Below, piece after piece: positions 21,589-33,846 of a stretch of DNA of 64,000 bases. The position numbers and the translations under genes were made by a program. This DNA comes from Dioszegia crocea. Its lineage: Eukaryota > Basidiomycota > Tremellomycetes > Tremellales > Bulleribasidiaceae. The notes under the pieces were generated by a model that saw only the letters and a list, made by a program, of their open reading frames with translations, was not told where the DNA came from and made no database searches. Location of the stretch: the NCBI GenBank assembly GCA_001600615.1, contig BCKK01000004.1, positions 1,638,309 through 1,702,308 on the forward strand, given 5' to 3'. Position 1 is the first letter of the stretch. Every line of letters starts with the position of its first letter.

Positions 21589-24304
21589 CTACAAACACCC
21601 CGTAACACCGCTCCCAACGTAGTCCCGGCCCAAAAGCTCCGGCGCGGGTCGGACGCCCCGTTCACTTTCATGTCAGCCTGAGCTCTTCGGGTGGCAGAGT
21701 AGACTTACACTTCATCTATAGCCTTAGCAAGATCGTAGTTGATCTCATCAGTGACTTTGGAATCTTTGGCGTAGGCTGGGTGAGAGACGATGAACTTTCG
21801 TATCCAGCTAGCAGGAGTGATTAATTCTCCTGAGCAAGGATCAGCGATCATATTCCCTTGGCATGAAGACTGACTCACCTTTTGCTCTATGCTTGATCAA
21901 ATCCAAGTACCGCCTCAATTCGCACTTTGTCGCCAAATCCACATTCACGCTGTTCAGATACGCATTTACAAGACCCATCAATCCCGGGTAGTCTCCACGC
22001 CCATTGATCACCTCATCTATTGTCATATCCACAATCTCCTCCTCCTCATCCTCGACAGGCGACGAGCAGGTTGAAGCGCGAGATGACGCGCGCGCGTGTG
22101 GGTCGTGCGAGTACCCCGGGTTGAGCCGAGTGGGACGGGGAGAGATGGGGCTTGGTGCAGCTCCGGAAGTCTGCCTGGAGTGGGATTGAGAGCGAGAGGG
22201 AGTTGCCAGACCTGAAGATGGGAAGGTACCATTCGAGCTGGCGGCTGAGCGAAGAGGAGGCGATACGGGACGAGATGACATGTCGTATGCGGGTGTAGCG
22301 GGGGTGTTTGCGGGGAAAACGGCTCGGCGGAACGCATACTTGTTCACTCGAGCTCCGTCACGCTGTTGCGCTTTTTGCATATTCTCATCGACCTATGTAT
22401 CAGCTCTGGCCGAGGAGAAGTTACAGAAACAGCTTACCTGAGAGATCGGCATGTAGAAGCCAAGATCAAAGCTGATGATCGCCCTCGAGAGGAGCACAAT
22501 GAATATACTAAACGCAGCGTTCTCAAAGTCGGTCATTTGCACTTCCATCGACCTGAATTCGACTCGCCAGCCAATAGGACTGTTGACGGGTGGTGGCTTG
22601 AAACGGATCGTCTGCCAGTTGGTGGATTGGATATTCTCAAAGTGGTCCATGCTCTGCTCGTCGTCCTGGTCGATGGTCTCAGAGAATTGGACGAGAGGAT
22701 CGCGGATGAATAGGTGAGCAATATGGGTAGCGAGTGGTCCGTCCAGGCCTGACGTTTAGCCCAAATCGAGAAGTGGATCATTGTCCGACATACCATTCGC
22801 CATCAATCGCTCTTTGACTCCTTCATCGATCGGCACGTGGGTATCGTGATACTCCGGGAGATTTCTAGGGTCATTCGAGATGTACAGGTCGACTGAATCA
22901 TAGCGAGATTTGGGAATAAGGTATTTATCATTGTTCAATGGCTAGATTGTCAGTTCAGACCAAATCATGCGGGATAGTGCAGACTCACCTTCAGACCCCG
23001 CTCCTCTTCTGTCCTATCATCGACACTGGCAGCAATCACATTCCACCTCGCGTCGACATCTGCCAAATAACCTCGGTAGGCCGGACTGGCTGCAGTCAAG
23101 GCCAGCTATACGATGTCAGCTCCGAAACAACTTGCAGATCTCATTGGACGTACCATGATGGGAGCGATAGGAACCAAAGCATCATACACCCTACTCGCCT
23201 CCTCGACATTCCAAGCTTGGAAGGTAATTTGCAAGCATGAGCAACCCATCCCGAACGCCATGGCGTCCATATGGATATACGGCATTCCCGCAGGTGGCTT
23301 TGCTGGTGCTATTTATTAGTAGGGCTCGCAGAGGGCAGAAAGATGACTTACGAGGTACACCATTAGAGAGCTGCTTCTTCACACCCTCGGGGACTTCCGT
23401 ATTCTCATCAATGAACAATGGTAACCTGATATCCACAAGGCTACCCCTTCGCTGACGGATATTCGCAGTCAGAGTACTGATATTTTAGCTACAGCTTAGC
23501 ACAGTGAAAACCGACTCACGGAAACCTAGCATGCGGGTTGGTGATCTCATCGCCGACATACTGACTTCTCGAGCTGCTCTTCTCGCTAGGGAAAGTGGGT
23601 GGTTCGGTGAAGCCGCCCCCGTCCGCGCCAAGTCGAGGCCAGCTGGTGACTGTCATAGGTACCTCATGTGGCTTGAGATATGAGCGGATGATCTGCCGTC
23701 GGAACCGCATGTCCGCTTCGACCGTGATGAGGTCGCGAGTGTTACCGGTGAAAGGGCAGCCGGGGGTGGATTCAAGCATGTATCGGCCGTACTCGGGATG
23801 GAAGGTGGGGATGGTTGCACTGAAAGTCAGCGATACCCAGCAGGGACGATAGTGGCAGGCTGGCACAAGCTGCATCTGAGCGAGACTCACCATGATGCAG
23901 GCTTGTACTTCTCCAAAGCTGGGTCAAGAGTGACACTTTGAAGCTTTGTCAAGATCTCGGTCTGACGAAGACTGAGCAATGCAGCCTTCTTCTCGTCGTC
24001 GAAAGAGACGACCATGTACTCGATCTGCACCCATCAGTACAGCTCCAGCGATGAATCAACCGATACTATCGCCCTGAGAAATGTGCCCCTTTGGATGTGT
24101 GATGCGTTCACTCAAGTTTCACGGACCACGGACAGATGACAAGAAGACGCTCACCTCATCGCCCCATAACAAGCCCTTTCCAGGACTATCCTTCCACCTG
24201 TTCCAAGTATGCAAGAACTGCGTGATCCCATGCGTCCGAATGTGCTCGGCGAGCGGCTTGGTCTCGGGCCAATCTAGCGGTGTACCCAATGCTAAGAGCC
24301 CCAT
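21589..24304 (-). CDS. GSH1: Glutamate-cysteine ligase catalytic subunit
   Basis: Model: eleven exons (24304-24155, 24024-23891, 23819-23520, 23476-23352, 23308-23154, 23105-22989, 22941-22794, 22748-22438, 22392-21879, 21829-21709, 21664-21589), 716 residues. It makes gamma-glutamylcysteine, the first step of glutathione synthesis, in the cytosol. Family signatures in order: [12 protein letters not shown] at the start, [72 protein letters not shown] and [20 protein letters not shown]. The C-terminus ends after a final 44-nt intron with [17 protein letters not shown]; without that splice a stop follows at once, and either ending is possible. A Ser/Pro-rich insertion of about 100 residues follows VNKYAFRRA. 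Confidence 0.95.
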
Positions 24305-24800
24305 CTTTTTAGAGCGCCGATCTACGAGCAACAAGCAAACGAGCTGGCACCGTAGGGCTGCTGTATGCTACTGTAGAGCTGGAAGGAGGAGATTGATAAT
24401 CAGTTGAACGGATGGCGGGGAGAGACGATTCCGATTATCTCAGCCGGAAAAGTTGGGTGGTGCCTGAAACGCCGCTGCCGTAATCGAGCCGGCGGGTGAC
24501 AGAGTGGGTCAAGAGGTGGGGGCTGGGGGTGGGGGAGAGCAGAGGTAGGGTTTGAGGTCTGGAGGGTAGATAAGAGTGGGCTGCGCAACTAGGACTGCGC
24601 CTTATATCAAGTGCAAGAGGTCGGAGGATAATCAAGCAGAATTACCAATATGGCGTCAACTCGCCTTATCAGCTGCAGAAGCGGATTCTACCAGACACCC
24701 CAGAACCCTATTGTTGGACCAGTGTGTGTCCCAACTTTTCCATCAAATGCTTACTTTATGCTACAGTGTGATCTAAGATATACAGTGTCGCTATCCGTTC
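24305..24800. other. Intergenic, GSH1 promoter region
   Basis: About 500 bp, purine/pyrimidine-skewed around 24500-24550. I see no gene or RNA. It serves as upstream DNA for GSH1 and 3' flank of the next minus-strand gene. Confidence 0.45.
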
Positions 24801-26423
24801 CTACAGGTATCTCCGACCTGAATCCGGTCGCGGGGTTTCCATCTCTGCCAGCTCGCCCAGCCCCGCAGCCAGACCACTCGACCTCCGCCTCGCCTTGATC
24901 GTACCGTCTCCTAGCTGGGCTGAGTCATTGAGGAATGTCAATTCCGGGTGTGCCGGAGGAGCAGGGGGCATGGGGGATGGGCCCATCAGATCCTCTAGCG
25001 CCCGGAGCTTAGCGCTGAGATCCACGCCGCCCGAGAAGCTCTTTGTCCGTGTTGGGAAGGCAGTGTTTGGGTCAAACATGCAAGACCGGTCCTTTTCGTC
25101 GGGAGTGGGAGGAACGATGAACATCGGTTGTTGCTTGGTGGAAAAGGTGTGGGATTTGGCGGTGAAGGGGAGGGAAGGATAGGCAAAAGGAAGAGCGGTA
25201 CCTTCTGTCTTTGACCCGGACCCGAGAGCTTTGGGCGAAGGAGGGGTGGGGAGGATCTCGCATAGGAAGATCTCTTCGTTCTCCTCATTTGCGTCTGATG
25301 CTCGGACATCATCGACCCATCTCCTTATCTTGCTGTCCAACTCCCCCTTCTTCCGCTCGGAACGAGCCAATCTCCTCGCCTCGTATTCCTCCTTCTCATC
25401 GATGTGCTCGGGGTCTCGCAGAGGCCGATTGTTGCGGGAAGTAGACCGGGAGGTCTGGCGAGAGGATAGTGGGTGTGTACTAGCCAGCGTGGCTGCGCTG
25501 GTGTCGACGACGGAGGATGGTAGAAGGGGACTTCGGCTGAATGGCGACCCGCCAGTGATGTTGGAGTTTGAGGTCGCCCGACTGGCCGTTCGATTGATTG
25601 ATAGCCCTGCCATCTCCCTCTCAACATCCGACTCGGAGCTTATCCCGATCCCTAGACCCACGCCCTCCGCACGAGGTTGACCCCTCCCTGAGCGCCTATG
25701 GCTAGAAGCCTCGCTGCCCAACGCCACACCATCTTCCCTTTCCATCTTCAGCGTGAAACCGTCCGGGATCGTGCGCCACACCTTCTTGCCCTCCGCCTGC
25801 CAAGCCTGCTGCAGCTCATCCTCCCGGCTGTTCCCCGACACCTCGCGCGAACGAGGGGCGGCGGTCCTATCCTCCGGCCTTGATATCTCTACCGCTGGGG
25901 GAACGTGCATGAGTGATCGCCGAGGCTGCAGCTCTGGTCGTGCGGTGAGTTGCGGGAGACCTTCATCGTCCTCGAGCTCCTCCTCCGGTTCGTCTCCTTC
26001 TTCCCCATCACTTATCCCTAGGCCCATATTGCTCCCTAGTCCATCACCTTCCTGCGCTTTGACCGCCTCGGACGACACAGTCCCAGTGAGCGTAGTGATG
26101 CCTCTGGTGCTATCAAGATTGGTTGAGCCACTCCCACTCCCTACGAAACTCCTGTCCGTCACGCTCAGACTCTCATCCGACGTCTTCCGGCCCGTCTCTA
26201 TCAGCGCAGGCGGCTTGAGCGCAGTAGTGGAGTGCGCTCCCGACGGAGTTGACTGTAGGAGGGACTGGAGATGTGAAGATAGGTTTTGGTGGTAGGCCTG
26301 GACGGCGGGGTTTGAGCGGGCGTGATGGGTGCCAATGCGCGGGGACCTTTGGGGAGGAGCTATGTTGGGGGAGAGGGGAGCTTGTGGCTGTTCTCCAGCG
26401 TCGGCCGACTCGGACAGAGTCAT
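24801..26423 (-). CDS. Unknown disordered Ser-rich protein
   Basis: A single coding exon of 540 residues from the ATG at 26423. The sequence is dominated by Ser, Glu, Arg and Pro: an acidic run (DGEEGDEPEEELEDDEG), a short conserved-looking patch (KKVWRTIPDGFTLKMERE, about residues 213-230), a charged helix (KEEYEARRLARSERKKGE) and a C-terminal patch (SAKLRALEDLMGPSPMPP). No enzyme domain, signal peptide or membrane span. Upstream DNA at 26530-26600 reads as possible coding (SVPVPVPKRQPRSSF) but has no ATG and joining it through the visible GTAAGT donor makes a stop, so I treat it as a spliced leader. Function unknown. Confidence 0.6.
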   Translation of the reverse strand: MTLSESADAGEQPQAPLSPNIAPPQRSPRIGTHHARSNPAVQAYHQNLSSHLQSLLQSTPSGAHSTTALKPPALIETGRKTSDESLSVTDRSFVGSGSGSTNLDSTRGITTLTGTVSSEAVKAQEGDGLGSNMGLGISDGEEGDEPEEELEDDEGLPQLTARPELQPRRSLMHVPPAVEISRPEDRTAAPRSREVSGNSREDELQQAWQAEGKKVWRTIPDGFTLKMEREDGVALGSEASSHRRSGRGQPRAEGVGLGIGISSESDVEREMAGLSINRTASRATSNSNITGGSPFSRSPLLPSSVVDTSAATLASTHPLSSRQTSRSTSRNNRPLRDPEHIDEKEEYEARRLARSERKKGELDSKIRRWVDDVRASDANEENEEIFLCEILPTPPSPKALGSGSKTEGTALPFAYPSLPFTAKSHTFSTKQQPMFIVPPTPDEKDRSCMFDPNTAFPTRTKSFSGGVDLSAKLRALEDLMGPSPMPPAPPAHPELTFLNDSAQLGDGTIKARRRSSGLAAGLGELAEMETPRPDSGRRYL

Positions 26424-27154
26424 ACTGGCCGATACGGACGGGGAAGATGAAGGATCAATCGCTTCTTCTGGACGGCGTCAGTTTGCTCGAAGCAAATTCA
26501 TGCGCGTGGAGCTGCACTCTTCAAAGAATACTTACAAGGTGAGCGAGGTGAAGATGGCAAGAACGAGGATCTAGGCTGCCGTTTCGGCACCGGCACCGGT
26601 ACTGAAGCAGTAATGTTGTTTGGATGTATGTTGCTGAGCCGGGAGGACTTGCGCGGCACTGCAGATGGGAGGTGGAGTGAGACTGAACCGAGACAGGCCG
26701 ATGACGATGAGTCGAGATATTACGGTACTGAAGCGAGTGTGATGATTTTCACGCTTCTCAGCCAGATGGGGGATGAGAGGAAGACTGAAGGGAGGGGGAG
26801 GGGAGGCTGTTGACCGTGAAGTATACTGCGAGCAGGTCTCGTGTGCCAGACTTATAAGCTTTGCCCTTTTCTCTTTCTCTCCTTTCCTTTCGTTCCTCGG
26901 CTCGTGTCCGTCTTACGCCACAGGGACAAGATGACGACACGCCTCCTTTCGTGCCTGGGGCACCACTCTTGCGTTTGCATCCGCCATTTGTATCCGGTCT
27001 CTTGTACTTCTTAACCGCGTTTGCCTGTGTAAGAAGGGATACAGGGGATCATCGTCTCAATAATGCCTGCTACTGTCGTCAATCACAAGTGTCCATCTCA
27101 TCTAAACATCAGAACTGCCAGACGTCTCAAATTTACAACAATCCCCTATCCACA
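26424..27154. other. Intergenic with pyrimidine-rich tract
   Basis: About 730 bp. A C/T-rich tract occurs near 26870-26900 on the plus strand. A 149-codon plus-strand frame here has no coding features and was not called. The right part is the 3' flank of the VTT-domain gene. Confidence 0.45.
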
Positions 27155-29159
27155 TCATCTCTGGTACCCCTGATCGGTCAACTGGTAACCTCTGCCTCCA
27201 GCACTATCATGTCCGCCTCCTTCCACCCGACGACCTGTTCCACTCTCCGCCTGCCGTCCATCCTGTGCATACGACCGCCCTTGACTAATATCATACCCTT
27301 CCTCGGCTGAAGGGTCGTATGTCGAAAGCCTGTTCATTCGGCTCGGTGATATAGCGCCGCCTGGTAAAGGCTGTGGGGTAGGGAACGACGCTGTAGATGC
27401 GCCAGGGTTATAGCCATACGAGTAGTCGACGCGCTCGCGGACTTCTGGGCCATCGATGTCGTACGATGAATCGTTATTCCTGAGAGTATTAGTCCGACTC
27501 TTCTTCTTTTTGGGTTTCTTCCGCGGAGTTTCGGGAGTATCGGTAGAGGGAGATTGGAGGGTAGGTAGTGTGCCTGAGTCCCGGCGTGAGGGACTCAGAT
27601 TGGCATCAGATACCGGAGACTGGTACAATGGGGGAGGTACAGAAAAGTCGACGGTGACAGGGGAGGTATTCTGAACTTGAAGATGGACTTGCTGTAATTC
27701 ATATGGCGTGTTGTAGCTCGCGCTGCCTTTTGGTAGCATTGGGCTGAGGGCCTCAATATCGTCATTGGGCTGGTCGAGCATCGCCTTGTAGCTGATCCGG
27801 CGGTTGACTTGGGCTCCACCAACAGTAAGAGATTCAGCCGCGGCGGCTTTCTCGGCGAGACTATAATCAGCATCGTGAATGAGTGAGTGGAGGCAGAACT
27901 CACCGCTCTCTCCGCCAAATGATTGTCCGAGCCTTGTTCATCTTGTTCCAGATATACCAGGCGGACCAGATTGTCAGAACTGGCATCAGCTCGGATCATG
28001 CAGTAAGACGTACCAGCCGCAACAGCCAGAGTGCTATAGGTGATGATTCGCTCCTTGGTGGATTTTTCACCACTGTCGACGAAAATGACACCGAGGTAGA
28101 CAATGACGAGCTATTGTCAGCTTCTTCAAGCCAGATACATACCTGCTTCGGCATAGTCAGAATGGTGGCTGCTGAGAAGATCCAAATGTTCATTCCGCAA
28201 GTTGCAAAGACCGCCGTGGAGAAATGTCTATCGTCAGTTCGGTCGGTACGGGTACTCACCCTGGAACTGCAGAAAGCCGAATGACAAAAGCCAGGAAGAA
28301 TCCGCCCTCTCGCACGATATGTGCCAAGCACGCATAGTTGGGATTGGTCTCTTCCAATTTGATCGCCTGGCCTCGTAGACAGTATTTGAAGGCGTAGAAA
28401 TTGGCGATTTCCCCTAGCATAGTCCCGACCGCGACGATTCCGAAGCCCACCCACAAGCCCCATACCGTTCCGACCAGCAGACAGACGATCTCTTGGCCGA
28501 AGAGAGGAGGGAAAGAGAGGATGAAGAGAAGGGCGATGGGTATGGTCCAGCCTGCCGGGAGGACTTTGACTTTATCCGCAAAGGGCTTAAGCCAGGCGAC
28601 GATCTGACTTCAGCGGTAGTCAGGATTTTGACATACCTGGTCATTATAGATCGTCATGAGAGCAACAAGGACACAGACTATGATGAGGATGATATACCAG
28701 TCTGTCATCAGCACAGTCCAGTATCTTGGACTTACACCACCAACTAAGCCTGAACCAGTATTTCCAGTCCAACATCTTCTTCCAATCAAACATGCCCTTC
28801 TGCAGAAACACCTTCTCCGCCTCTTCATCCTCCTTCGTCCAGTTCTCCGCGTACTTCTTCTTCCCAATCTTAGGCCCTCGCACAGCAACGGCACCATCTA
28901 TCGCCTCTTTCTGTTCGCCATATATGGGCGCAGTGACGCTGATCGACGGCGGGTGGGGATTGTACGGGTTCGGCGTTTCCGAGAATGAGGGCTGGCTCTG
29001 CCGGCGACTCTGATCATACGCGTATGATTCAGACGGTGGATCAGATGTCCATGTGTGGTATGTCGGTGGATAGGGATGAGATATAGGCAATGAGCCGACG
29101 CCATTTTGTCTCTGTTGTTGGGGTTGATCCCGGTCGTAGCGCTGGGATGATGGATCCAT
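27155..29159 (-). CDS. TVP38: TVP38-type Golgi membrane protein (VTT/SNARE-associated domain)
   Basis: Model: seven exons (29159-28736, 28701-28637, 28603-28260, 28227-28143, 28110-28014, 27979-27904, 27860-27155), 598 residues. A disordered Pro/Gln/Tyr-rich N-terminus is followed by a first span (YWYIILIIVCVLVALMTIY) and then the VTT core: FGQEIVCLLVGTVWGLWVGF, then GTMLGEIANFYAFKYCLRG, FFLAFVIRLSAVPG, and further membrane segments ending in VLTIWSAWYIW. The C-terminal about 240 residues are hydrophilic and Lys/Ser-rich. VTT proteins include TVP38 of the Golgi and TMEM41B/VMP1 lipid scramblases; the fungal TVP38 family fits best. Five of its six introns are only 32-34 nt long. Confidence 0.85.
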
Positions 29160-29838
29160 GACGGCGCGACGTGTGCTAGCACGATGCTATAGTGATATGT
29201 GTGAGATATGGCCTTGTCGTAGTACACCAATCAGCCAGCTGATGGCGCGGAGGACGAGCTTGGCAAATGATTAATCCTCTGTCGTCAAGGCGCGTTGAAG
29301 TCAAAGGATGATTTTAGGGGTAAGACGAGTTCAGGCGAGTAGTAATAACGGCGGGGGTGCCAGGGCGAGGGTAGTGCAATCTATGCGAGATGAGGAGATG
29401 ATGCTTGGACCGAGAATGTTGCTGCGCGACTTGCAGTAAGCTTCAAGCTCAACTAACGCGTCAATGCTGTACGGTACAAAGAGAGTGGCGCCCGCAACTT
29501 GAAACGCGTTCCACCAGCGATGCTAAATTGCCCAAAGCGGTGATTTCTATGTAGCCCCAATGCACAGCGTTACACAGCTCAGTCCACAAATCGTCTAAAT
29601 GCCTCAGACATCTGCTTGAATGTTGGATACTTTGTCGCCGGCACAGGTCATGCGAATGCGGAGACCATGGTGTGTTGTCCTATATAGGACCGCTGCCATC
29701 CCCTCACTCCACCAATACTGTCTGACGACCAGAGGTGGAGGATAAGAATGGCAAGTGGCGATCTACGTCGCTTGCGCGATGGGAAACTGCTGAGAGATGT
29801 CGGGCTAGTTGTCAAGATGCTCATGTATACATACACAG
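29160..29838. other. Intergenic region, nothing recognised
   Basis: About 680 bp upstream of the VTT-domain gene. I found no gene, tRNA-like fold or repeat; a 62-codon plus-strand frame at 29748 shows no coding character. Confidence 0.45.
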
Positions 29839-30583
29839 CTAAACATCCACGACTTTCATATACCATTGTCCATGTGTTCTCGTCCGATCGCAGCAAGACA
29901 GTCCGTCATTCGACCGTGCGGCACCCACTACGCTGATATGAAGCTCGAAGAAAAGTATTCGCAGCAGGATATAACTTCTGGATATCAGTCTTGATCCAAA
30001 CTTGTACTCACCTCCGATACTGTTCTGTGCCTGGGCACACGACTGTCTCGCTAAAGAGGTCGTAACGGAAGCCGAGTTCACGTAACTGTTGATGTTGCCT
30101 ACAAGCGTGCAAGAGCCTGGTGGGCTATTGAAAGCCGAACCAGCGCCTGAATTCATGAGCGGCCGGCCGAGTATTGAATCTGACAGGCAGCGTTTGGACG
30201 CGCATGACTTACAGTCGGCTCTTGAGAAACACGCGGCCGTACATGCCGAGCGACTCGCCGACTCATCAAGTGTCTGGAAAAGACCAGGTGATTGGCCAAT
30301 CTAATGTTCATTAGCATGCCACTTGCCGCTCTATAAGGCCTGATGATGATCTTACCAAATCATAGCCAGGTACGACGGCGTTATTGATGGTATTGGGAGT
30401 GCCTCGGGGGAACGGGGAGTCGGAACAAACGGGATAGATGCCGTTGGAGGGTAGAGATTGACGTTTGCGAGCGGGCGAGGCTAGGCGTGCAGAGACCTGT
30501 CGTCGGGTTGCTTGTTTGAGCTGACTTCTTGCGAAGACGGAGACAGCCATGGACAGAAGGGAGATGAGGAAGAGGAGCTTCAT
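29839..30583 (-). CDS. Secreted PAN/apple-like cysteine protein
   Basis: Model: exons 30583-30356, 30300-30213, 30146-30012 and 29927-29839, 179 residues. A clear signal peptide (MKLLFLISLLSMAVSVFARS) is followed by a basic linker with an SPARKRQS dibasic site that could be a KEX2 cleavage point. The mature part has the spacing of a PAN/apple-like module: SACTAACFSRADC, then a short loop, SCTLVGNI, and a later SCAQAQNS. No catalytic residues. The last exon (VGAARSNDGLSCCDRT) is the least certain, because an alternative acceptor 5 nt away gives an immediate stop. Likely a cell-wall or secreted carbohydrate- or protein-binding protein. Confidence 0.6.
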
Positions 30584-31158
30584 GGCGTATAATGTTTGTT
30601 GGGTGACAGATTCTAAGACATTTATGGCTTCATGGCCTCTTTATGTATGTGAGCGTTCGTTGTCCTTGGAATCCGGACTAGCCGGCCCGATCAACATCAT
30701 GGCAAACAGCTCATGGGGCAGAAGATTCGTGCCTGTCCGTCAGTACTGTATATGTCAAATGAATCATTGTGCATTGGAACGAGACGATAGGAAGCTGGTT
30801 CCATCGGATGAGCCCCCACCCCTCCCAATCAAAACCCCGAAAACGAAATGTACGTTACTGTACGACATGTTTCCTTTCCAAAGGGGTACATTGTGAGGCT
30901 CGGTGTGATTCCGGTGGGTAGGCACGTCCATGTGGTGCGGGGGGTCTTCCAATCTGATTCTTGGACTTCTGAACCTTTCTCAGCTCCCGTCTCTTGGATC
31001 TCAGATCTTCTCAGATCTCAGACCTGTTCCTCTTTGATCTAGACATCAGATGTCTATTGAATATTGAATTGTCATCTACAATTACAGAATAGGCTACATC
31101 ACAGCAGTGTCCGGCGCCCTGGGTCTCGTTACAGGTCATAATTTACGTCTATAATCAC
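30584..31158. other. Intergenic with short AGATCT repeats
   Basis: Upstream DNA of the PAN-like gene and 3' flank of the glucanase gene. Around 30995-31025 the words GATCTCAGA and TCAGATCT repeat several times. No gene recognised. Confidence 0.4.
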
Positions 31159-32747
31159 TCAGCATGTCGGAATAGTAATATTCTTGAGGTTTCTGTCCTT
31201 GTCAAACAGTCCCCAGAATGGCTCGACACCACCAAATGATCTAGGCATCAGCGCATGGTCGCCGTCAAGAAACTCACGCTTTCCATGGCTCATCAAACGC
31301 TTCGAAATAGAAGTAGTGGGTCCCATTGCTGTTCGCAGCGCAAAGATAGGTATCGAGGAATGCTAGTATCAGCTCAGTGCGGAGGGATGACTCACTTTGC
31401 AGATTAGCCACACTGGCATCACCCTGCGGACTCCCGGCTCCACTATTCGCATCACTCGCATTCATACTCTGGCTCGGCCATCCGACCTCCGCAATATACA
31501 CCGCAGGTTTATTCGTCGATTGCTGAGCGGGAGCAACGTCGAACTCTTGGAAGAATTGCCAAGTCCACGCTGCGGCCTGACCGATACCCAGTCCGCCAAA
31601 GTACGGGTGGACATTCGCCATGAAGTAGTCGATACCCTGACCGAGTCTAGTGGACATGACGGATCCAGCGTCAGAGGTGCCGATCGGGAGATGCTTGTTG
31701 AGGTTCATTCCTTGGATAGTGGTATTGAGTTGTTTGATCTCGGAGTGAATCTTGGCGACAGAGGCTATGTAGGCGGAGGAGGTAAGAGAGGATGTTCCGG
31801 CTGTGTTGAGAATGTACTCATTTCCGACCGTAATCTGCTATCAGCGCCATTAGGTTAGTAGACTTACTCCTTCGATATGATCCGTCCCGTAATCCTTGAT
31901 GGCCTGCTGAATAGTTTTGGCCTGCTCCTGGTTGAAGTTCTCATTCGAGTCGATGTCTAGCGTCAGCTTGAAGGTGGTAAGTGACGTACAGATAGCAGGC
32001 CAGATCTTCATGTCCACTTTGGTATCCTTGATAGCCTGCAGAACCAGTGCGGTGATGTTGCAATTGGCACTGTACAGCCGGATCCGGGTAGTAAGCTGAG
32101 AGAGGAGTTGGATATCGCGAGTGACGTTGGCTTGTGTCGCTCCACATGCCGGTGGGATTGATCCCTAATGTCAGCTGTACCCTCGGTGAGGAACATACCT
32201 GAGCCGTATATGCCAATCCCCACATACTCTGCTTCAACCTCGAATCCTTGTCAAATACACTCGGGTCCGCATTCAAGACGACACTCCCGCCCGTAGTCGA
32301 ACTACTGCTGTTCCCATTCGACGACGACCCGCCCTTGTTTTTCGTCTGCGACACGACAACACCCGCCACTATCGCCGCGATGGCCACCACGCCAAAGACC
32401 ACCCCTCCGATAATCCACCACTTCTTATTACTCTTCTTCGCTGGCTCAAACGCCGCTGACGCCCCGCCGGCGGGTGCACCCCAATATGTCTCGGACGGCA
32501 CATTCTGATACGCCAATGATTGCCGATTGACTTCTCGCATAGGTCCGTCGGTGTAGGGATTTGAGTAGGCTGCTGCTGCGCCTGCTCCTGCACCTATTCC
32601 GGCTCCTGCTGCTATGCCCGATAAGAGTGGGAGGTCCTTCTCGGTGTCGCCGATTGGGTAGCTGGAGTGGCGGGAGTAGGACATTTGGGGATTGGGGGTA
32701 TCGAATGGGTTGGAAGGTTGAGAATTTCGATTTGGCTGTTGTGTCAT
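31159..32747 (-). CDS. GH17 membrane-anchored glucan beta-1,3-glucosidase (BtgC/EglC-like)
   Basis: Model: six exons (32747-32199, 32164-31990, 31956-31868, 31834-31396, 31362-31278, 31240-31159), 472 residues. Type II topology: a hydrophilic cytoplasmic N-terminus, one span at about 110-132 (WWIIGGVVFGVVAIAAIVAG), a Ser/Gly/Asn linker, then a GH17 beta/alpha barrel. Catalytic acids sit in ITVGNEYIL (acid/base Glu) and YIAEVGWPS (nucleophile Glu). YFYFEAFDEPWKA and FWGLFDKDRNLKN are further GH17 signatures. It should remodel beta-1,3-glucan at the cell surface. All introns inside the coding region are 33-37 nt. The start could instead be at 33342 via two upstream exons (33342-33246, 33008-32971) and an acceptor at 32736. 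Confidence 0.9.
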
Positions 32748-33846
32748 TATGGTTCTGAATAACACGTTAAGGTCAGTTAGAGTTTTTGGCTGGGATATGA
32801 GATGAAGGGGGGTCCAAAAGAGTTTATAGCACCGCCAGCCTGCTCGCCAAGCCTGCCGAGGATTTACGACATCCCTTTCCATCGTCGACACCGCTTTTTG
32901 AAGAACACATGATCGATCATCTGACGATGCCAGATCCCGTCTACAGTGTGGGGTATAGGTAAAGACTCACTGTGCTGGGTACGGCGTTCTGGTATAGAGT
33001 CTCTGAATCTGCTTGGCAGATGAGATCGATCGAAAAGCACAGGTAGTCGTGAATCGGATTGGGCAGGTGACAGGGGAGAGTGAGAACGAGCGGGTATAGG
33101 TGTGCGGGAATGAGAACGGACCAGCCGAAGAGATAGGAAGCAAAAGGTCGAGAGAGTCAAGAGGTTGTGAAGAATAGATCAGCGATGTCCAAATGACGGT
33201 CGGTCTTGGTAAGGCAAAAGAGACAAGTTCCAAACCGAGACATACCTTGAACTGGATTACTGGAATACTGATCATATCCACTGGTCCTCTGAGCACCTGA
33301 TCCCATTCCGGGCACGGGAGTGTATCGTTGCTGAACCGGCATAGTGTGAGAAATGGCAATACGGAGAAGAGGGTGGAAAGGAGGGTTGAAAGGGTGCAAA
33401 CGTTGTGTTCTAGCTGTCGGTGTGAAATTTGTATGTGGAGAAACGGGAAGTCTAGCTTGTGGCCTTCACTGAGGCTGTGTGCCTTGTTTATCGCTGTAAG
33501 GGATTGCTTATAAAGGGTGAAGTGGAGAGATGGTGGAGATAGAGGATAGACACGAGTGCTGCACCGCCTTTCGCTTCCCTCCACTTTTGGGTTTCGTCCC
33601 GCCACCTTACACCCATGCCGTAAAGGAAAGCAGTCGCGTGAGGTCGCCTCAGCTCCTACGGCTGCCTGTGTCGACCAGGGCGACGTCTATAAGGTACAGA
33701 GGCGAGGAAAGACCATCATGTCAAAGAGGTCCATAACCGCAATCGCAATCGACATTAATTCCATACTTCAAGATGACTCCATACTTCCACGATTTTCGAT
33801 TGGCCTCCAGATACAACTCCTATCCCCGTGTCCTAACCCCACCGGC
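32748..33846. other. Leader of the GH17 gene with possible upstream coding exons
   Basis: About 1.1 kb. On the minus strand 33342-33246 reads MPVQQRYTPVPGMGSG and continues in frame to a GTATGT donor, and 33008-32971 reads as a 38-nt exon. These can be joined in frame to the GH17 gene, so they are either extra N-terminal exons or a spliced leader with an upstream frame. Nothing else recognised. Confidence 0.45.

Noticed and set aside
10197..24304. Idea of a biosynthetic or regulatory gene cluster around the Zn2Cys6 factor
   Set aside because: The neighbours are housekeeping genes (aminotransferase, SCH9, GSH1) with no backbone synthase, tailoring enzymes or transporter set.
26861..27310. Plus-strand frame of 149 codons in a pyrimidine-rich spacer
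   Set aside because: Composition is unlike coding sequence and it overlaps the end of the VTT-domain gene on the other strand.
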